From Pseudoalteromonas piscicida (GTDB lineage Bacteria; Pseudomonadota; Gammaproteobacteria; Enterobacterales; Alteromonadaceae), in the NCBI RefSeq assembly GCF_002208135.1, contig NZ_CP021647.1:561501-625500 (forward strand): a stretch of DNA of 64,000 nucleotides. The letters are read 5' to 3'. The notes below the pieces were generated by a model. That model had not been told where the DNA came from, did not search any database, and saw only the letters and a program-made list of their open reading frames with translations. The number at the start of each line of letters is the position of its first letter. Position 1 is the stretch's first letter. This document shows positions 1-8,800 of the stretch, in pieces. The position numbers were made by a program, and so were the translations under genes.

Positions 1-1
1 A

Positions 2-409
2 GTAAAGGGAGAAATGAAGTTAGCTGCTTATGATTTTGCTCAACAATCTTTTCAAATATTGACGCAGCAACCTGTGCTTTGGGCACTTGAAAGTGAACAC
101 GGTAAAGTTGTGTATAAGGATAGACTTGATCAGTTTTGGCAAATAGGCGCTGTTGAACCTCAGCGGATCAGTGCACTAGACAATCAAGGCGGCAGAGGAA
201 AATCTTTTGTAATGCGCGGCAATGGGATATATGGCGTCAATGAAGACAATCAATTCTGGTTCTATGATTTAGACAAAACGTCGTTTACTATACTCGGCGA
301 AGTACCTACCAGTGTCGACTATCTCACCGACATTAACGACAACGATGTACTGTTGATAAATCGAATATCGGCCAAGAAAGAAGTGGTAGAGCTTACGGTT
401 GCGAATTAA
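2..409 (+). CDS. C-terminal part of a beta-propeller protein, possibly a CadC-like regulator (partial)
   Basis: The reading frame is open to the left edge of the window (V-K-G-E before the first Met at 14), so this is probably the 3' end of a longer gene. Residues repeat short beta-strand units of the kind FWFYDLD, FWQIGA and VLLINR, as in TolB/WD40-like propeller blades. Such C-terminal propellers are common in Pseudoalteromonas membrane-bound winged-helix (CadC-type) regulators, but no DNA-binding domain is visible here, so that role is inference. A 43-codon gene follows 16 nt downstream and may be co-transcribed. Confidence 0.55.
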   Translation, partial: VKGEMKLAAYDFAQQSFQILTQQPVLWALESEHGKVVYKDRLDQFWQIGAVEPQRISALDNQGGRGKSFVMRGNGIYGVNEDNQFWFYDLDKTSFTILGEVPTSVDYLTDINDNDVLLINRISAKKEVVELTVAN

Positions 410-425
410 TAACTGGAGTATAAAA

Positions 426-557
426 ATGAGCAAATTAGCTCAATGTCAGCATTTTAGGCAAGAGCTAGGGCAATTGCTCGCACAATACAAAGGCTATGGG
501 TTTGTACTCGGTTTTTTATCTGCGAACAGAGCGTACGGTAAGCTGATGTGGCGCTAA
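426..557 (+). CDS. 43-aa small protein of unknown function
   Basis: A 43-codon frame with a well-placed ribosome-binding site (CTGGAG about 8 nt before the ATG). The peptide starts MSKLAQCQHF, continues with a Gln/Leu-rich stretch that could form a helix, then a Gly/Tyr/Phe stretch (YKGYGFVLGF), and ends KLMWR. It has one Cys at residue 7 and no signal peptide. It lies 16 nt after the preceding gene. I do not recognise the family. Together with the 40-aa gene at 1480 it flanks the glycine-rich-domain-like gene, so a peptide-plus-partner module is possible but unproven. Confidence 0.5.
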   Translation: MSKLAQCQHFRQELGQLLAQYKGYGFVLGFLSANRAYGKLMWR

Positions 558-847
558 CTCCTTATTCTGAGTTAGTTCATAAAGTTTGGGTCGTCGTAAA
601 AGCTCATTGTCTGTTGTTATAGCGTTTAAGCGGACCATTCAATTAAGTGAGCTGTTATTTGAACAGCTGTAAACTTTAAGGAGAAAATGGGTAAGTGTGA
701 ATTGGCAAACATGTAACTGCATTGCCTATTTTACTTTTATTAATTCAATCCATTTGCAGTGTTTAAATTCATTAAAGCCAGTTGAAATTTGGTAGCAGGA
801 GCATGTTTATTGTTTCAGGCAAGTAATCAATTAGGGGCAGAATCACT
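558..847 (+). other. 290-bp intergenic region with a weak hairpin and a 9-codon mini-ORF
   Basis: No gene of normal size. An inverted repeat (AGCTGTT/AACAGCT, near 650-667) is followed by a strong Shine-Dalgarno (AAGGAG) and a 9-codon frame (MGKCELANM). This could be a leader peptide or chance. Nothing else was recognised. Confidence 0.3.
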
Positions 848-1468
848 TTGACTAATTCAAGTGAGGCGTATACCTTAAGGCTGTTGCTGAGATGGAGACG
901 GGATTTAATGAAAGCAATTGAGGGTAAGGAAAATGCGGTCGATTACATTGAAAACTATAAGTTTGACGATGCTGTACTGGAGTGGTTTGATTGGTATATA
1001 GAAACGCACTTTGAATATAAATTATCTGATGATGAGATCCAGGTGGTCGTTGAGGGTCTGAAAGACTATCTAATATTTGTGGTTATTTCACCACAAGCAG
1101 TTGCTGCAGCAAGCAAATTAGTTGATGAGTTATTCCATGCATTTATTTTGCATACAGAACTATACCAAGCATTTTGCAAAGGTGTTGGGCAGTTTATACA
1201 CCATTATCCAATTAGAAAAAAAGTGGTGCTCGGGAATGAAACTCCACTAGAAAAGATTGAATATAATGATCATTACCAATCCATAATAAGAACATACTGT
1301 CTAGCTTGTCAGGCATCAGATCTCGATCCGCTAACCACTAATCAAGTTCCCTACCTATTTAAAGTCGATTCAATATTGCCTGAAAAACATGCCGCCTTAT
1401 TCGACATCAAGTTTTTTCAATCTGTATTACCTAAGTTAGGTGTACATAACTTTATAATTCAAGAGTAA
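848..1468 (+). CDS. Glycine-rich domain-containing protein-like (GRDP/DUF1399-type)
   Basis: 206 aa with a TTG start supported by AGGGG nine nt upstream. The segment around residues 97-120 (DELFHAFILHTELYQAFC followed by GQFIHHYP) matches the D-x-x-WH/FH-x-F-I-L-x-T-x-x-Y-x-x-F-C...HH-P core that defines the bacterial 'glycine-rich domain-containing protein' family, related to DUF1399. The family function is not established; the conserved His/Asp/Cys residues suggest metal binding (inference). It is cytosolic, with no signal or membrane segment. A 40-codon gene with a strong RBS starts 11 nt after its stop, indicating an operon. Confidence 0.65.
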   Translation: MTNSSEAYTLRLLLRWRRDLMKAIEGKENAVDYIENYKFDDAVLEWFDWYIETHFEYKLSDDEIQVVVEGLKDYLIFVVISPQAVAAASKLVDELFHAFILHTELYQAFCKGVGQFIHHYPIRKKVVLGNETPLEKIEYNDHYQSIIRTYCLACQASDLDPLTTNQVPYLFKVDSILPEKHAALFDIKFFQSVLPKLGVHNFIIQE

Positions 1469-1479
1469 AGGAGATAGTC

Positions 1480-1602
1480 ATGTCATATTTAAAAAATCGT
1501 GCTAAGCGTAATGAAGCTGCTCATTCACAAGTTGAGATTGAGCTGACGAAACCTAAAAAGTTTGTAGATGTATGCCTAGCAGGTGTTTGGCCTCGCAAGT
1601 AA
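1480..1602 (+). CDS. 40-aa small protein downstream of the GRDP-like gene
   Basis: Very good ribosome-binding site (AAAGGAG, 8 nt before ATG) and a rho-independent terminator directly after, so translation is credible. The peptide is basic at the N-terminus (SYLKNRAKRNEAAH), amphipathic in the middle, and ends VDVCLAGVWPRK with one Cys and one Trp. The family is not recognised. The arrangement of an enzyme-like gene followed by a short gene with a Cys near its end would fit a modified peptide or a small partner subunit; this is inference only. Confidence 0.6.
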   Translation: MSYLKNRAKRNEAAHSQVEIELTKPKKFVDVCLAGVWPRK

Positions 1603-1615
1603 TTAGCCCAGAAGC

Positions 1616-1639
1616 AAAGCCGGTTTATGCCGGCTTTTT
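1616..1639 (+). terminator. Rho-independent terminator
   Basis: Stem AGCCGG/CCGGCT (1618-1623 with 1630-1635), 6-nt loop, followed by TTTT. It closes the operon of the two preceding genes. Confidence 0.8.
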
Positions 1640-1648
1640 GGAAAGAGT

Positions 1649-2008
1649 ATGCTGGATAAAATTGAAGCCTTAGAGCGAGCGTTACATTCGCCAGAGCTAC
1701 GAAAAAATATTAATCTGATCTCGGACTACATCCATGATGAGTTTTCAGAAAGTGGACTATTTTGTGATGGTATGACGAAAGATGACATTATTGAAGGCTT
1801 AAAGAGTGAAGATCTCAGCGAGCATAAAATAATTAGCGAGGATTATAAGTTAGTTGAGCAGAGTCCCAATAAGGTTGTGATTGAGTACGTCTCCGCACTG
1901 GAAAATACCTTGGGTGAGAGGTCATATGACGCACTAAGGCAGTCTATTTGGTATTTATGTAGCGATGATAGATGGCGGTTGATAGGTCACTCTGCAAATT
2001 TGTTATAG
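1649..2008 (+). CDS. DUF4440/NTF2-like nuclear transport factor 2 family protein
   Basis: 119 aa. The order of elements is that of DUF4440-type NTF2-like proteins: an N-terminal helix (LDKIEALERALHSPELR), a loop with phenylalanines, a central VVIEYVSALE strand, and a closing SIWYLCSDDRWRLIGHS. These proteins form a cone-shaped fold and the substrate is usually unknown. The preceding terminator and its own ATG at 1649 suggest a separate transcript. Assignment rests on the pattern of the C-terminal strand pair W-R-L-x-x-H. Confidence 0.65.
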   Translation: MLDKIEALERALHSPELRKNINLISDYIHDEFSESGLFCDGMTKDDIIEGLKSEDLSEHKIISEDYKLVEQSPNKVVIEYVSALENTLGERSYDALRQSIWYLCSDDRWRLIGHSANLL

Positions 2009-2103
2009 CGCCAAGCCTGCACTCTATTGATAAAAGAGTGGACGAAGAAGTGCGAGGTAGAAGCACGCGTCCAGCGTGCCTATTCATAGTTAACTGCGTG
2101 CGG

Positions 2104-2478
2104 TTACAAACAATATTGTGAAATGATTTTATACACTTGGTTGATATTGTCGCCCGCTTTAAATTCTTTACTAATTGGCGTTGGATCTGAGCCAATCCAG
2201 ATTTTTAATTCCGCGTCGAGGTCGAAGTGACCCGCAGATTCTTTGCTGTATTTTGTGATTTTGTTGTACGGGATGCTGAGCATTTCTACTTTGCTGCCCG
2301 TCATGCCCTGCTTGTCGATTAAAATGAGGCGCTTGTTGGTAAAAATAAATAAGTCGCGGATCACCTTGTAAGCTTGTGCAACCTCTTCTCCAGCAATTAG
2401 CGTATCTGCTAATAACTTATCTACTTCGCTATTATCTACTTCACTTGCATTACCGAGTAGACCACTTAATAGTCCCAT
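2104..2478 (-). CDS. PH domain-containing protein
   Basis: 124 aa starting MGLLSGLLGNAS. I chose this ATG because GGAG lies 8 nt upstream; an in-frame extension to 2583 has no such support. The body (LIAGEEVAQAYKVIRDLFIFTNKRLILID...SIPYNKITKY...ELKIWI) is the bacterial pleckstrin-homology (bPH) pattern seen in YvbH-like proteins: a strand-rich barrel with the signature T-N-K-R-L-I-L-I-D and a final helix (INQVYKIISQYCL). Likely cytosolic; ligand unknown. Confidence 0.8.
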   Translation of the reverse strand: MGLLSGLLGNASEVDNSEVDKLLADTLIAGEEVAQAYKVIRDLFIFTNKRLILIDKQGMTGSKVEMLSIPYNKITKYSKESAGHFDLDAELKIWIGSDPTPISKEFKAGDNINQVYKIISQYCL

Positions 2479-2618
2479 TGTTATTCTCCGTTTTATTTCA
2501 ATTCGTCTTAGACCGATCGCAAGATAGTGCTTAGGTCTAAATGAATTAATGATGAAAGTGACAAAACCAGCATAGAAAAGCACGCTGATTTTGCCAAATT
2601 AATAACTCGAGTAAGGAG

Positions 2619-2987
2619 TTAGCTTATATCTCTGATCAAACAAATTTTACCATCGCGAAATGCAAACTCTGAGCGGCCTTGCAAGGAGATGCTTTGCCCT
2701 GCTTTCATGCCATTGGCTAAATCTTGGGCTAATTTAGCTTTGTAGACCACATGAATAATAAACAGATCATTGTCTTGCGTGGCGGCGGTTAACGATTGAT
2801 TGCGTTCGGAAAATAACTTAGCGGACTGATTCGCTAATGCTGCAAACTCCATTTTACTGGTTGTACGCGTCGTAATTTCACCATTGGCGAGATTCTCAAA
2901 CACGACATCATCGGTGAGCTGAGCTAGCATTCCCGGAATATCAAAGTGATTGTAGGCAGAGATATAGTTTTTCACTAAGGTTTCCAT
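2619..2987 (-). CDS. Nuclear transport factor 2 (SnoaL-like) family protein
   Basis: 122 aa. N-terminal YISAYNHFDIPGMLAQLTDDVVFEN is the standard SnoaL-like opening (helix, then the D-D-V-x-F strand), followed by LQGRSEFAFRDGKICLIRDIS, the closing strands. It sits 24 nt downstream of the GST gene and reads the same way, so both are probably one transcript. Members of this superfamily act as small isomerases, hydrolases or non-enzymatic binding folds; the actual reaction cannot be told from sequence. Confidence 0.75.
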   Translation of the reverse strand: METLVKNYISAYNHFDIPGMLAQLTDDVVFENLANGEITTRTTSKMEFAALANQSAKLFSERNQSLTAATQDNDLFIIHVVYKAKLAQDLANGMKAGQSISLQGRSEFAFRDGKICLIRDIS

Positions 2988-3011
2988 TTTTCCTCCTTGG
3001 TGTAATGGATG

Positions 3012-3647
3012 CTAATAAAAACTTAGGTCGGTTTGTTCAATTTCGCACACTCTTTTTACCACTTTTTGCTGTGCCATTATTCGCATAAACCTTCCCAAAT
3101 GCGCATAGTCTTTTGGCGCAGTATTAAACCCACTTGCCCAATGAGCCAGCATAAATAAATAATAATCACAAAGCGTGAGCTGATCACCAACTAAGTAGGT
3201 GTGTGTTGCTAACTGCTTGTCGATGAGTGCAAACATGTCGCCGACTCGTTGCTCAGCGGCTTGAGACATGGTCTTGCTGCTCTCTGGTGACAGCTGATAT
3301 TTTTCAGGGTAGAAATACAGCATGAGTTCTGGCTGAACTGTCGTGGTTAAATAAAAAAGCCACTGATAAAACGTGGCTCTCTGTGAGGTTGCTGGTGCTG
3401 GGATAAGCTGTCCTTCAGGGTGCTTTTCGCATAAATGCAAACAAATTGCCGCACTTTCGAAGATGATCTGGTCGCCGTCAACCAATGTCGGGATGCGTCC
3501 TGTTGGATTAAGTTCTAAATAGGTCGCAGACTTTTGTTGTTGTTTTTTTCTATCGACTAAGAGCAGTTCTTTTTCTAGTTGTAGGTGCTCAAGTACGAGA
3601 TGTGGTGCCCAGCTGGCATTACGGGGGTAGTAAAATAACTGATACAT
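3012..3647 (-). CDS. Glutathione S-transferase family protein
   Basis: 211 aa. Thioredoxin-fold N-terminal domain (starts MYQLFYYPRNASWAPHLVLE) with the glutathione-binding NPTGRIPTLVDGD and FESAAICLHL signatures, and an all-helical C-terminal domain with the conserved LTLCDYYLFM segment (N-capping box region). Cytosolic conjugating or reducing enzyme, expected to act on electrophiles. It is divergent from the MerR gene at 3765 and the shared spacer holds a 7-bp inverted repeat, so control by that regulator is plausible. Confidence 0.88.
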   Translation of the reverse strand: MYQLFYYPRNASWAPHLVLEHLQLEKELLLVDRKKQQQKSATYLELNPTGRIPTLVDGDQIIFESAAICLHLCEKHPEGQLIPAPATSQRATFYQWLFYLTTTVQPELMLYFYPEKYQLSPESSKTMSQAAEQRVGDMFALIDKQLATHTYLVGDQLTLCDYYLFMLAHWASGFNTAPKDYAHLGRFMRIMAQQKVVKRVCEIEQTDLSFY

Positions 3648-3714
3648 CTTTTGCTATTCCTTGACGATATTTTTTGTTAGCGTGTGGCAGATTTACAGCC
3701 TGATAGTTACAACT

Positions 3715-3731
3715 TTTACAGCGGCTGTAAA
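3715..3731. promoter_or_regulatory. Inverted repeat between GST and merR-family genes (candidate operator)
   Basis: TTTACAG-CGG-CTGTAAA, a perfect 7-bp palindrome with a 3-nt centre, in the divergent spacer between the GST (start 3647) and the MerR regulator (start 3765). Position and symmetry fit a regulator-binding site; which protein binds is inference. Confidence 0.5.
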
Positions 3732-3764
3732 CCGTTATTTTGCCTCTAGCTGGGAGAATCAAAA

Positions 3765-4124
3765 ATGTATATTGGCAAACTGTCAAAGCAAACTGGGCTG
3801 TCAGTCAAGGCCATTCGCTTTTATGAAGAGAAAGGGCTTATTCCTACCCCTGAGCGTGTTGGTAGGTATCGCGTCTATTCGCAAGTGGATGTCGATCTGC
3901 TGTTATTAATAAAAGAAGCAAAATTGCTTGGTGTGTCGATTAAACAATTACAGCAGGTGATTGAAATTAAAGGGCGACAAGTCAACTGGGTGGAAATCAA
4001 TACATTTTTAGTCGAGCTTAAAGCGTCCTTCATGGAGCAAGTTGTGTTGCTTCAGCAAAAAATACACCGAATTGAACACTGCATTGCATCGCTTGATGAG
4101 TGTCCACAGATAAAACTATCCTAG
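3765..4124 (+). CDS. MerR family transcriptional regulator
   Basis: 119 aa. N-terminal winged helix MYIGKLSKQTGLSVKAIRFY followed by EEKGLIPTPERVGRYRVYS is a textbook MerR HTH. A long dimerisation helix follows (LLIKEAKLLGVSIKQLQQVIE...FLVELKASFMEQVVLLQQKIHRI) and a short C-terminus with one Cys (DECPQ). MerR proteins bind between stretched -35 and -10 elements and twist the DNA to activate. Such a promoter, with a 20-nt spacer and a TCTCCC/GGGAGA dyad, lies just downstream in front of the oxidoreductase gene, so that gene is the probable target. The effector (metal, oxidant or electrophile) cannot be told. Confidence 0.92.
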   Translation: MYIGKLSKQTGLSVKAIRFYEEKGLIPTPERVGRYRVYSQVDVDLLLLIKEAKLLGVSIKQLQQVIEIKGRQVNWVEINTFLVELKASFMEQVVLLQQKIHRIEHCIASLDECPQIKLS

Positions 4125-4140
4125 TCTCAGACGGAGTAAC

Positions 4141-4172
4141 TTGACTCTCCCGTTAAGGGGAGACAGTACACT
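4141..4172 (+). promoter_or_regulatory. MerR-type promoter with 20-nt spacer and dyad
   Basis: -35 TTGACT (4141-4146) and -10 TACACT (4167-4172) are 20 nt apart instead of the usual 17. The spacer carries TCTCCC-gttaag-GGGAGA, a perfect 6-bp inverted repeat. This overlong spacer with a central dyad is the hallmark of MerR-activated promoters. It lies between the MerR gene and the oxidoreductase at 4204. Confidence 0.82.
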
Positions 4173-4203
4173 CGTTTCTTAGTTACTTGAAAAGGAAACG
4201 ACG

Positions 4204-4776
4204 ATGAAAAAAATACTGCTACTAAACGGTAATCCCAAAGCCAAAAGCTTGTGCCACGCTATCACCACAAGTTATGAGCAAGCTGCAAGCACCCAACATC
4301 AAATACGCAGAATGGATCTCCATGAGATGCACTTTGAAATCAATTTGATGTATGGCTATGAAGCGAGCCAACCATTAGAGTCATGCCTCAAGCAATTTCA
4401 AGAGAACTTACTGTGGGCGCAGCACATTGTGATAGTAAGCCCAATTTGGTGGTTGGCGTTACCAGCCAAGCTCAAAGGGCTAATAGATAGAACATTACTT
4501 CCAGGCTTTGCTTTTAAATACAGTGAAGCAGGAACAGAAATTGAAAAGCTTCTACCGCATAAAACCGCAAGAGTCATTCTCACCTCAGACACACCGCAAA
4601 CTTATTTGGAAGAAGTTGCTGCTGGGCTTATGGCTCAGCTAGAACATGGGACATTGGGATTTTGTGGCATAGAGCCAACTCAACATACGTTATTTGGCCC
4701 TGCTCACTTAGCAACTCCTGAAGTAATTGATAACTGGCTGAGTGAAGTGACAAGTATAGGCGTGCTGGGTGAGTGA
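4204..4776 (+). CDS. NAD(P)H-dependent flavin oxidoreductase (flavodoxin_2 family, MdaB/YwrO-like)
   Basis: 190 aa. The N-terminal strand and loop ILLLNGNPKAKSLCHAI is the flavin-phosphate loop of flavodoxin-fold reductases; HIVIVSPIWWLALPAKLKGLIDRTLLPGFAF is the family signature (P-x-W-W-x-x-P-A-x-L-K-x-x-I-D-R). Homologues reduce quinones or other electrophiles by two electrons at the expense of NAD(P)H, in the cytosol. It follows a MerR-type promoter and the MerR gene, so it is probably induced by the compound that regulator senses. Confidence 0.9.
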   Translation: MKKILLLNGNPKAKSLCHAITTSYEQAASTQHQIRRMDLHEMHFEINLMYGYEASQPLESCLKQFQENLLWAQHIVIVSPIWWLALPAKLKGLIDRTLLPGFAFKYSEAGTEIEKLLPHKTARVILTSDTPQTYLEEVAAGLMAQLEHGTLGFCGIEPTQHTLFGPAHLATPEVIDNWLSEVTSIGVLGE

Positions 4777-4877
4777 ATAAAACACACAACTTCTATTGCT
4801 AAGCTTATTTTAAATCAAAATTTGCAATGCCGAATGTTGCTATCTTTTACACCAAGATGGCAACTTGGGCGGAGTGT

Positions 4878-5828
4878 ATGCGAATTTGGAATTTATTACT
4901 TTTTGCGTTTCCATTATTGGGAGCTGCAAATGAGCCAATTCTGCCACTTGAGCCTGCAATAGGACTTGATGCCGATAAAGTCAGCTTGGGCAGAACACTT
5001 TTTTTTGATAAGCGGCTTTCCCGAGGAAACCAAGTCAGCTGTGCGTCATGCCATCAATTACCCAGCCATGGTGCAGATGTAAAGCCCCTTTCCAATGGCG
5101 TTAATGAGGCACTTGGTGAGCTAAAAACCCCTACCGTTTACAACGCGGCTTTAAATATTCGTCAAGCGTGGGATGGCCGTGCACAATCGCTTTATGAGCA
5201 GGTTGACTCGCCAATCCTAAATCCAAAAGAGCATGATATGACTTGGCCAGAAGTCATCGCTAAGTTAAACCAAGATAAAAAGCTGGTCGCGCAATTTACT
5301 AAACTGTATTCGCAGGGAGTAACCAAGCACACGGTAAAAGACGCAATAGCGACTTTTGAACAGTCGTTAATCACAGTTAATGCACCGTTCGATTTATGGC
5401 TTAAGGATAACAGCACAAAACTGCCTAAGCCCGCTATTGCTGGTTATGAGTTATTTAAACGGTATGGCTGCATTAGTTGTCATCAAGGACGTAATGTTGG
5501 TGGCAATATGTTCGCCAAAATGGGCACTTTTGGTGATTATTTTGGCGATAGAAATACACCAATTCAAAAAGCGGATTATGGTCGTTTTAATGTTACTGGT
5601 AACGAACAAGACCGCTTTGTGTTCAAAGTACCGAGCTTGCGACTTGCTAGCAAACAAGCGTACTTTTTTCACGATGCTAGTCATAGCAGCCTAGAATCCG
5701 CAGTTGCGACCATGGCCAAATACCAACTTGGCCGCAATATCTCAGACTCCGATATAAACAAGCTAGTTGCCTTTATTGACAGCCTAGCAGGACATCACCA
5801 CGAAATGGATTTGGAAAACCACGAATGA
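4878..5828 (+). CDS. Diheme cytochrome c peroxidase/MauG family protein
   Basis: About 316 aa from the Met at 4878, where the signal peptide MRIWNLLLFAFPLLGAAN begins; in-frame Mets at 4827 and 4857 would add residues without a better RBS, so the start is uncertain. Two CXXCH haem c sites are visible: CASCH (after RLSRGNQVS) and CISCH (after KRYGC). Other family marks are LGRTLFFDKRLS, TPTVYNAALN, WDGRA, FKVPSLRLA and the distal YFFHDAS. Diheme peroxidases of the CcpA/MauG superfamily work in the periplasm on H2O2 or as radical-forming oxidases. The stop overlaps the start of a PAS-GGDEF-EAL gene by 4 nt (ATGA), implying translational coupling. Confidence 0.9.
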   Translation: MRIWNLLLFAFPLLGAANEPILPLEPAIGLDADKVSLGRTLFFDKRLSRGNQVSCASCHQLPSHGADVKPLSNGVNEALGELKTPTVYNAALNIRQAWDGRAQSLYEQVDSPILNPKEHDMTWPEVIAKLNQDKKLVAQFTKLYSQGVTKHTVKDAIATFEQSLITVNAPFDLWLKDNSTKLPKPAIAGYELFKRYGCISCHQGRNVGGNMFAKMGTFGDYFGDRNTPIQKADYGRFNVTGNEQDRFVFKVPSLRLASKQAYFFHDASHSSLESAVATMAKYQLGRNISDSDINKLVAFIDSLAGHHHEMDLENHE

Positions 5829-8800
5829 AGAATAAGGCCTTCATTGGTGTGCAAGCGTTACTGCTATGCGCGCCAATTGCGCTTTTTGCGTATTTTTACT
5901 CGCAGCAAGAGCTCAGCAGTCAAACACACCAAGCACGAGTTACCCTGCTCTTTGAAGCCAAAAGTATTGATGCCAAACTGGATGCCGCTGTGTTACAAAT
6001 GCTTAGCGCACAGCTCAATCAATATGATCAGTTAGCGCAATTAGCACATGCAATTGACGCTTTGAATACACCACAGCGAGACGCGTTATTTGCAGAAGCC
6101 ACGCCCGACATTCGACAGCAATTTGATGCCTATCGTCAGCTACTTAGCAATAAAGTATTGCAAGTCGAATCCATTAAAACTGCGGCGGCAAATATTAAAA
6201 ATAGCCTGCTTTATCTCCCCGAGTTGCTAATCGAGCTAGAACAGAGCGATCCTGAATTGGCAACGCACGCCAATAGAATGCTTGCTAATTTAATGTTGGG
6301 TCAGCTTTACGAATTTGTCGCAGAGCCTTTACTCACGGCTGGCTCAAAAAGTAACTTAGAGCAGCTTATCTATCAGCATTTTAATGTTGCCCTTGCTAAC
6401 AGTGCAGAGTTAAAAAAGGCAAAACAACGCTTTTTGTCTTTGCCTAGTGACCAAGCTTTTTCAGCACTTTACGCGGCATATAGCCAGCACCACAGTGAAA
6501 CCATAGAAAAAACCAAGCATCAAAGTGAATTACTCTTACTGCTGACCATTGTGCTATTTTTGCTCTTGATTGTGTTTGCAAACCGGCTTTACGTGGCCAA
6601 AAATAAAATTCTGAGCACTAGCCAAACTTTGTCCGATGCCGTTGCGCGTTTAACCGAAGGCTTTGCTCTTTTTAGTCGCAGCGGCAATTTGCTGCTCTGT
6701 AACAGTGCGTGGCGTAATCATTTCGCAATTGCTGATAGCGAAAAAATGCCACGCAAGCTAGAAGAGTGGCAGCAGCAGTTTGGAGATATTTTTAACTCCG
6801 ATGCCAATTTGCATCAAACCGAATCTGGCGCTTGGTTACAGGTAAAACAAACGAACACGCACAACAATGGTCAAGTGTTTGTGAGTGTTAATGTCTCCCT
6901 TTTTAAACAAGCGGAAGAAGAGCTTCGCAAGTGGGGCCATGCCATTGAGCAAAGCCCCTCCTCCATTGTGATAACCGATCCTCGTGCTCGCATTGAATAC
7001 GTCAACCCTAAGTTTGAACAAGTTACTGGGTATTCACTTGAGAATGTGAAAGGACAAACACCCAAAGTACTAGGCTCCAAACAAGGGTTTACCGACTACA
7101 AAGCGCTGTGGCAAACCATTAAACAAGGCAAAGTCTGGCGTGGTGAGTTTTACAATCGCCGTAAGTCTGGAGATTACTATTGGGAGTACGCGTCTATTTC
7201 CCCGATTAAAAACCAGCAAGGGGAAATCATTAACTTTATTGCGATCAAAGAAGACATCACCGCACAAAAAAGCGCAAGTGCGCAGCTTAAAACCGCGGCG
7301 GCGGTATTTAATGCAACGCAAGAAGGGATCATGACCACCAACGCAAAACTTGAGATCACCGCGGTCAATCCTGCTTTCACCAAAATTACTGGATACGAAG
7401 AACATGAAGTGCTTGGTCAACGACCTAATATTTTAAGTTCGGGTAAGCATGACAAACATTTTTATGAGCAGATGTGGAGCACACTTAACTCATATGGGCA
7501 ATGGGCAAGTGAGATCTGGAACAAGCGCAAAGATGGTACCTTATATCCAGAATGGTTAGCGATAAGTGTCGTGCATGATGATAAAGGGCTAGTACAGCAA
7601 TACGTTGCCATTTTGTCGGATATGACTGAGCGCAAAGCGCAAGAAGAGCAGATTGAATATCAAGCCTATTACGATGTGTTGACCGGACTGCCCAATAGAA
7701 CGTTATTACTTGAGCGTATTGAGCAAGATATTAGACGCATGAGCCGTACGCATCATCAAAGCGCGGTATTATTTATCGATTTAGACAGATTTAAGCGTGT
7801 CAATGACACTATGGGTCACGAAGCTGGAGATGCGTTACTTATCTCCGTTGCTAAGCGCTTAAACGGCCTGTTGCGTAAAAGCGATACCTTGAGCCGCTTT
7901 GGGGGAGATGAATTTGTATTATTATTGAGTCAAATTGCTCATCCGGATCATGCTGCTCAAGTGGCCGATAAAATTGTCAAAGCACTGAGCGAACCATTTG
8001 TGATAAACGGCTTTGAGGTATTTACGGGGGCGAGTATCGGGATCGCGATTTTACCAAGTGACGCAAAAGATCAAAAAGAGTTATTACGACTTGCCGACTT
8101 AGCTATGTATAAAGCAAAAGAGTCGGGACGCAATCAATATCATTTCTTTGCGCAAGAAATGCAGCAACAGGTGAATCGTCGAGTTGAGCTGGAGCAGCTG
8201 CTGCGAGCTGCGCTTGAACATCAGCGCTTAACCGTACATTACCAACCTATTGTCGATACGGTGTCGGGTAAATTATATGGCGTCGAGGCGCTCATGCGCT
8301 GGCCAACTGATTTCGGCCAGTATATCTCACCTGCTGAATTTATTCCGGTCGCTGAAGAAAGCGGCCTTATTGCTCCTCTTGGTGAGTGGTTACTTGCCAA
8401 GGCATGTAATGATATTCGCAGGTTAAATAAAGCGCTTGGTATGAACTGTTATTTGACGGTAAATGTCTCGAGTCAGCAGTATCGACTTGGATTTAACGCC
8501 ACTACCATTAAACAAATCATGCAGCAATCAGGCTTTCATCCAGAAAATCTAACGCTTGAAATCACAGAAAGCATCTTACTTGAAGATGATAAAGCCGTAA
8601 CCGCTTGGCTGCAAAGCTTACGGGCAACGGGAGTAAACCTAGCAATCGACGACTTTGGCACTGGCTACTCTTCGCTTAGCTACCTTAAACGCTTCCCCAT
8701 CAATATATTAAAGATAGACCGAGGCTTTATTCAAGATATAGATCAAAACCAAGATGCGGCTGTTTTGGTCAACGCGATTTTGTCGATGGCGGAGAGTTTA

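Noticed and set aside
2633..2652. TGATCA...ATTTTACC resembling the dispersed motif
   Set aside because: The gap between halves is five bases instead of two and the end is CATC, not TAAC.
3627..3645. Resemblance to the 19-nt motif at the start of the GST gene
   Set aside because: The spacing differs by one base, TGATCT is not complete, and the bases are explained by the normal GST N-terminus MYQLFYYPRN.
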